DNA from: Entamoeba histolytica HM-1:IMSS
Lineage: Eukaryota; Evosea; Mastigamoebida; Endamoebidae
Direction of reading: 5' to 3'
Assembly (NCBI RefSeq): GCF_000208925.1
Contig: NW_001914904.1
Span: forward strand, 1,786-27,225
Length of the DNA stretch: 25,440 nt
The notes under the pieces were generated by a model. It searched no databases. It was given only the letters and a program-made list of their open reading frames with translations, and had not been told where the DNA came from. Each line of letters opens with the position of its first letter. Within the stretch, counting starts at the first letter, position 1. The translations under genes were made by a program, and so were the position numbers. Of the stretch, positions 24,813-25,440 are shown in pieces.

Positions 24813-25440
24813 ATCATTACATTTAATTTCTTTATTGGTTTAAAGTGTTATTTATTTTATTACAAACAACTGAAGAAAAATAAAATAAAAAGTTAATAAT
24901 TAAGTATTAATAGAAATAATTTGTATTATTCTTTATTTATTTTAGAATAATCATGTCTATTTATCTTTTTATAGTATTTCTACAATATATGTTTGAATAT
25001 ATTAGAAATAATGTTACATAACATTCTTCATATTTCTATTAACAATGTTGTTAACTTCTTTTATATTGTTATTTTCATTTTTTATTTCTTTAATTAATTT
25101 AATACTTTCTGTATTTATTATTTTATTGTTTCAATTCATTATTCTCTCTTATTTCATTATTTCCTTATACTTATTTTTCTTTTATTCATTTACTTTCATT
25201 CTCATTGTGATATACATTATTAATATCATTTATTAGAATGGTTTTATTCTTTTTATTTGTTACTCTTATTTTATATTTGTTTTTTCTTTTATTAATTTTA
25301 TATTGTTTCATTGAATATTTCCAGTTACTTATTTTCATTATACTTGAATTTAATTCATTTATTGTTATAATGACACTATCATAATTTCTATATCTTTCAT
25401 TCAATATCGTGTTTTGTTTTATTTTCCATTTCTCTTTATT
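24813..25440. other. AT-rich region after the proteasome gene, no supported gene
   Basis: About 630 bp of A/T-rich sequence, T-rich on the plus strand from about 25030. Open frames of 60-70 aa on either strand are made of Ile/Leu/Phe/Asn/Lys only and look like by-products of base composition. I see no RNA gene or repeat of note. Confidence 0.6.

Noticed and set aside
25045..25236. 63-aa very hydrophobic frame that looks like membrane segments
   Set aside because: It arises from a T-rich tract; there is no polar loop, charge pattern or nearby promoter.

Overview
The window is very AT-rich eukaryotic DNA. It most likely comes from an Entamoeba of the E. histolytica/dispar/nuttalli type. The evidence is in the right third: short introns (45-65 nt) that start GTTTGT and end TAG, a GTATTTAAA-type TATA box close to a start codon, a glucosamine-6-phosphate isomerase with a C-terminal LmbE/PIG-L domain, a dynamin-like protein, EMC7 and proteasome beta6. 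I cannot settle the species by eye.

Bases 1 to about 16.8 kb look unlike the rest. They hold 16 to 17 tightly packed, apparently intronless genes in alternating strand blocks, with gaps mostly under 70 bp, two gene overlaps and almost no recognisable housekeeping function. A near-perfect inverted repeat of about 719 bp (1-719 and 10442-11159, one single-base difference seen) encloses a 9.7-kb unique segment. Each copy carries five copies of a 15-bp dyad, GGTCATACTGTGACC, in clusters of three and two with 24-bp spacing. The clusters flank a 99-bp stretch that is almost pure A/T, the plan of an iteron-type replication origin. The left copy runs into the window edge, so its true outer end is unknown.

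Recognisable genes in this element concern DNA replication and repair: a stand-alone 152-aa helicase domain of CRESS-Rep/SF3 type (1480-1938), a 487-aa protein with a second SF3-like ATPase (11994-13457), a Rad52-like single-strand-annealing protein (2866-3996), a tyrosyl-DNA phosphodiesterase (Tdp1)-like enzyme with both catalytic HxK motifs (7337-8254), and two small proteins whose order of motifs recalls degenerate HUH Rep domains (693-1040 and the N-terminus of 11156-11932). Around these lie a 1119-aa protein with a possible beta-helix region, a 451-aa helical protein, small membrane, acidic or basic proteins, and at 13.5-16.8 kb a cluster of beta-rich proteins plus a signal-peptide glycoprotein that could be virion or surface components. 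My reading is an undescribed virus-like or plasmid-like element integrated in, or joined to, an Entamoeba chromosome. No DNA polymerase, retroviral-type integrase or capsid of a known family is visible, so this is not a recognisable Polinton.

From 16.8 to 18.5 kb there is low-complexity AT-rich DNA and one eroded gene (17993-18418, an in-frame TGA). From 18.5 kb on lie ordinary host genes: glucosamine-6-phosphate isomerase (-), a dynamin-family GTPase (+), EMC7 (-, three exons) and proteasome beta6 (+, three exons). The last 630 bp hold no supported gene.
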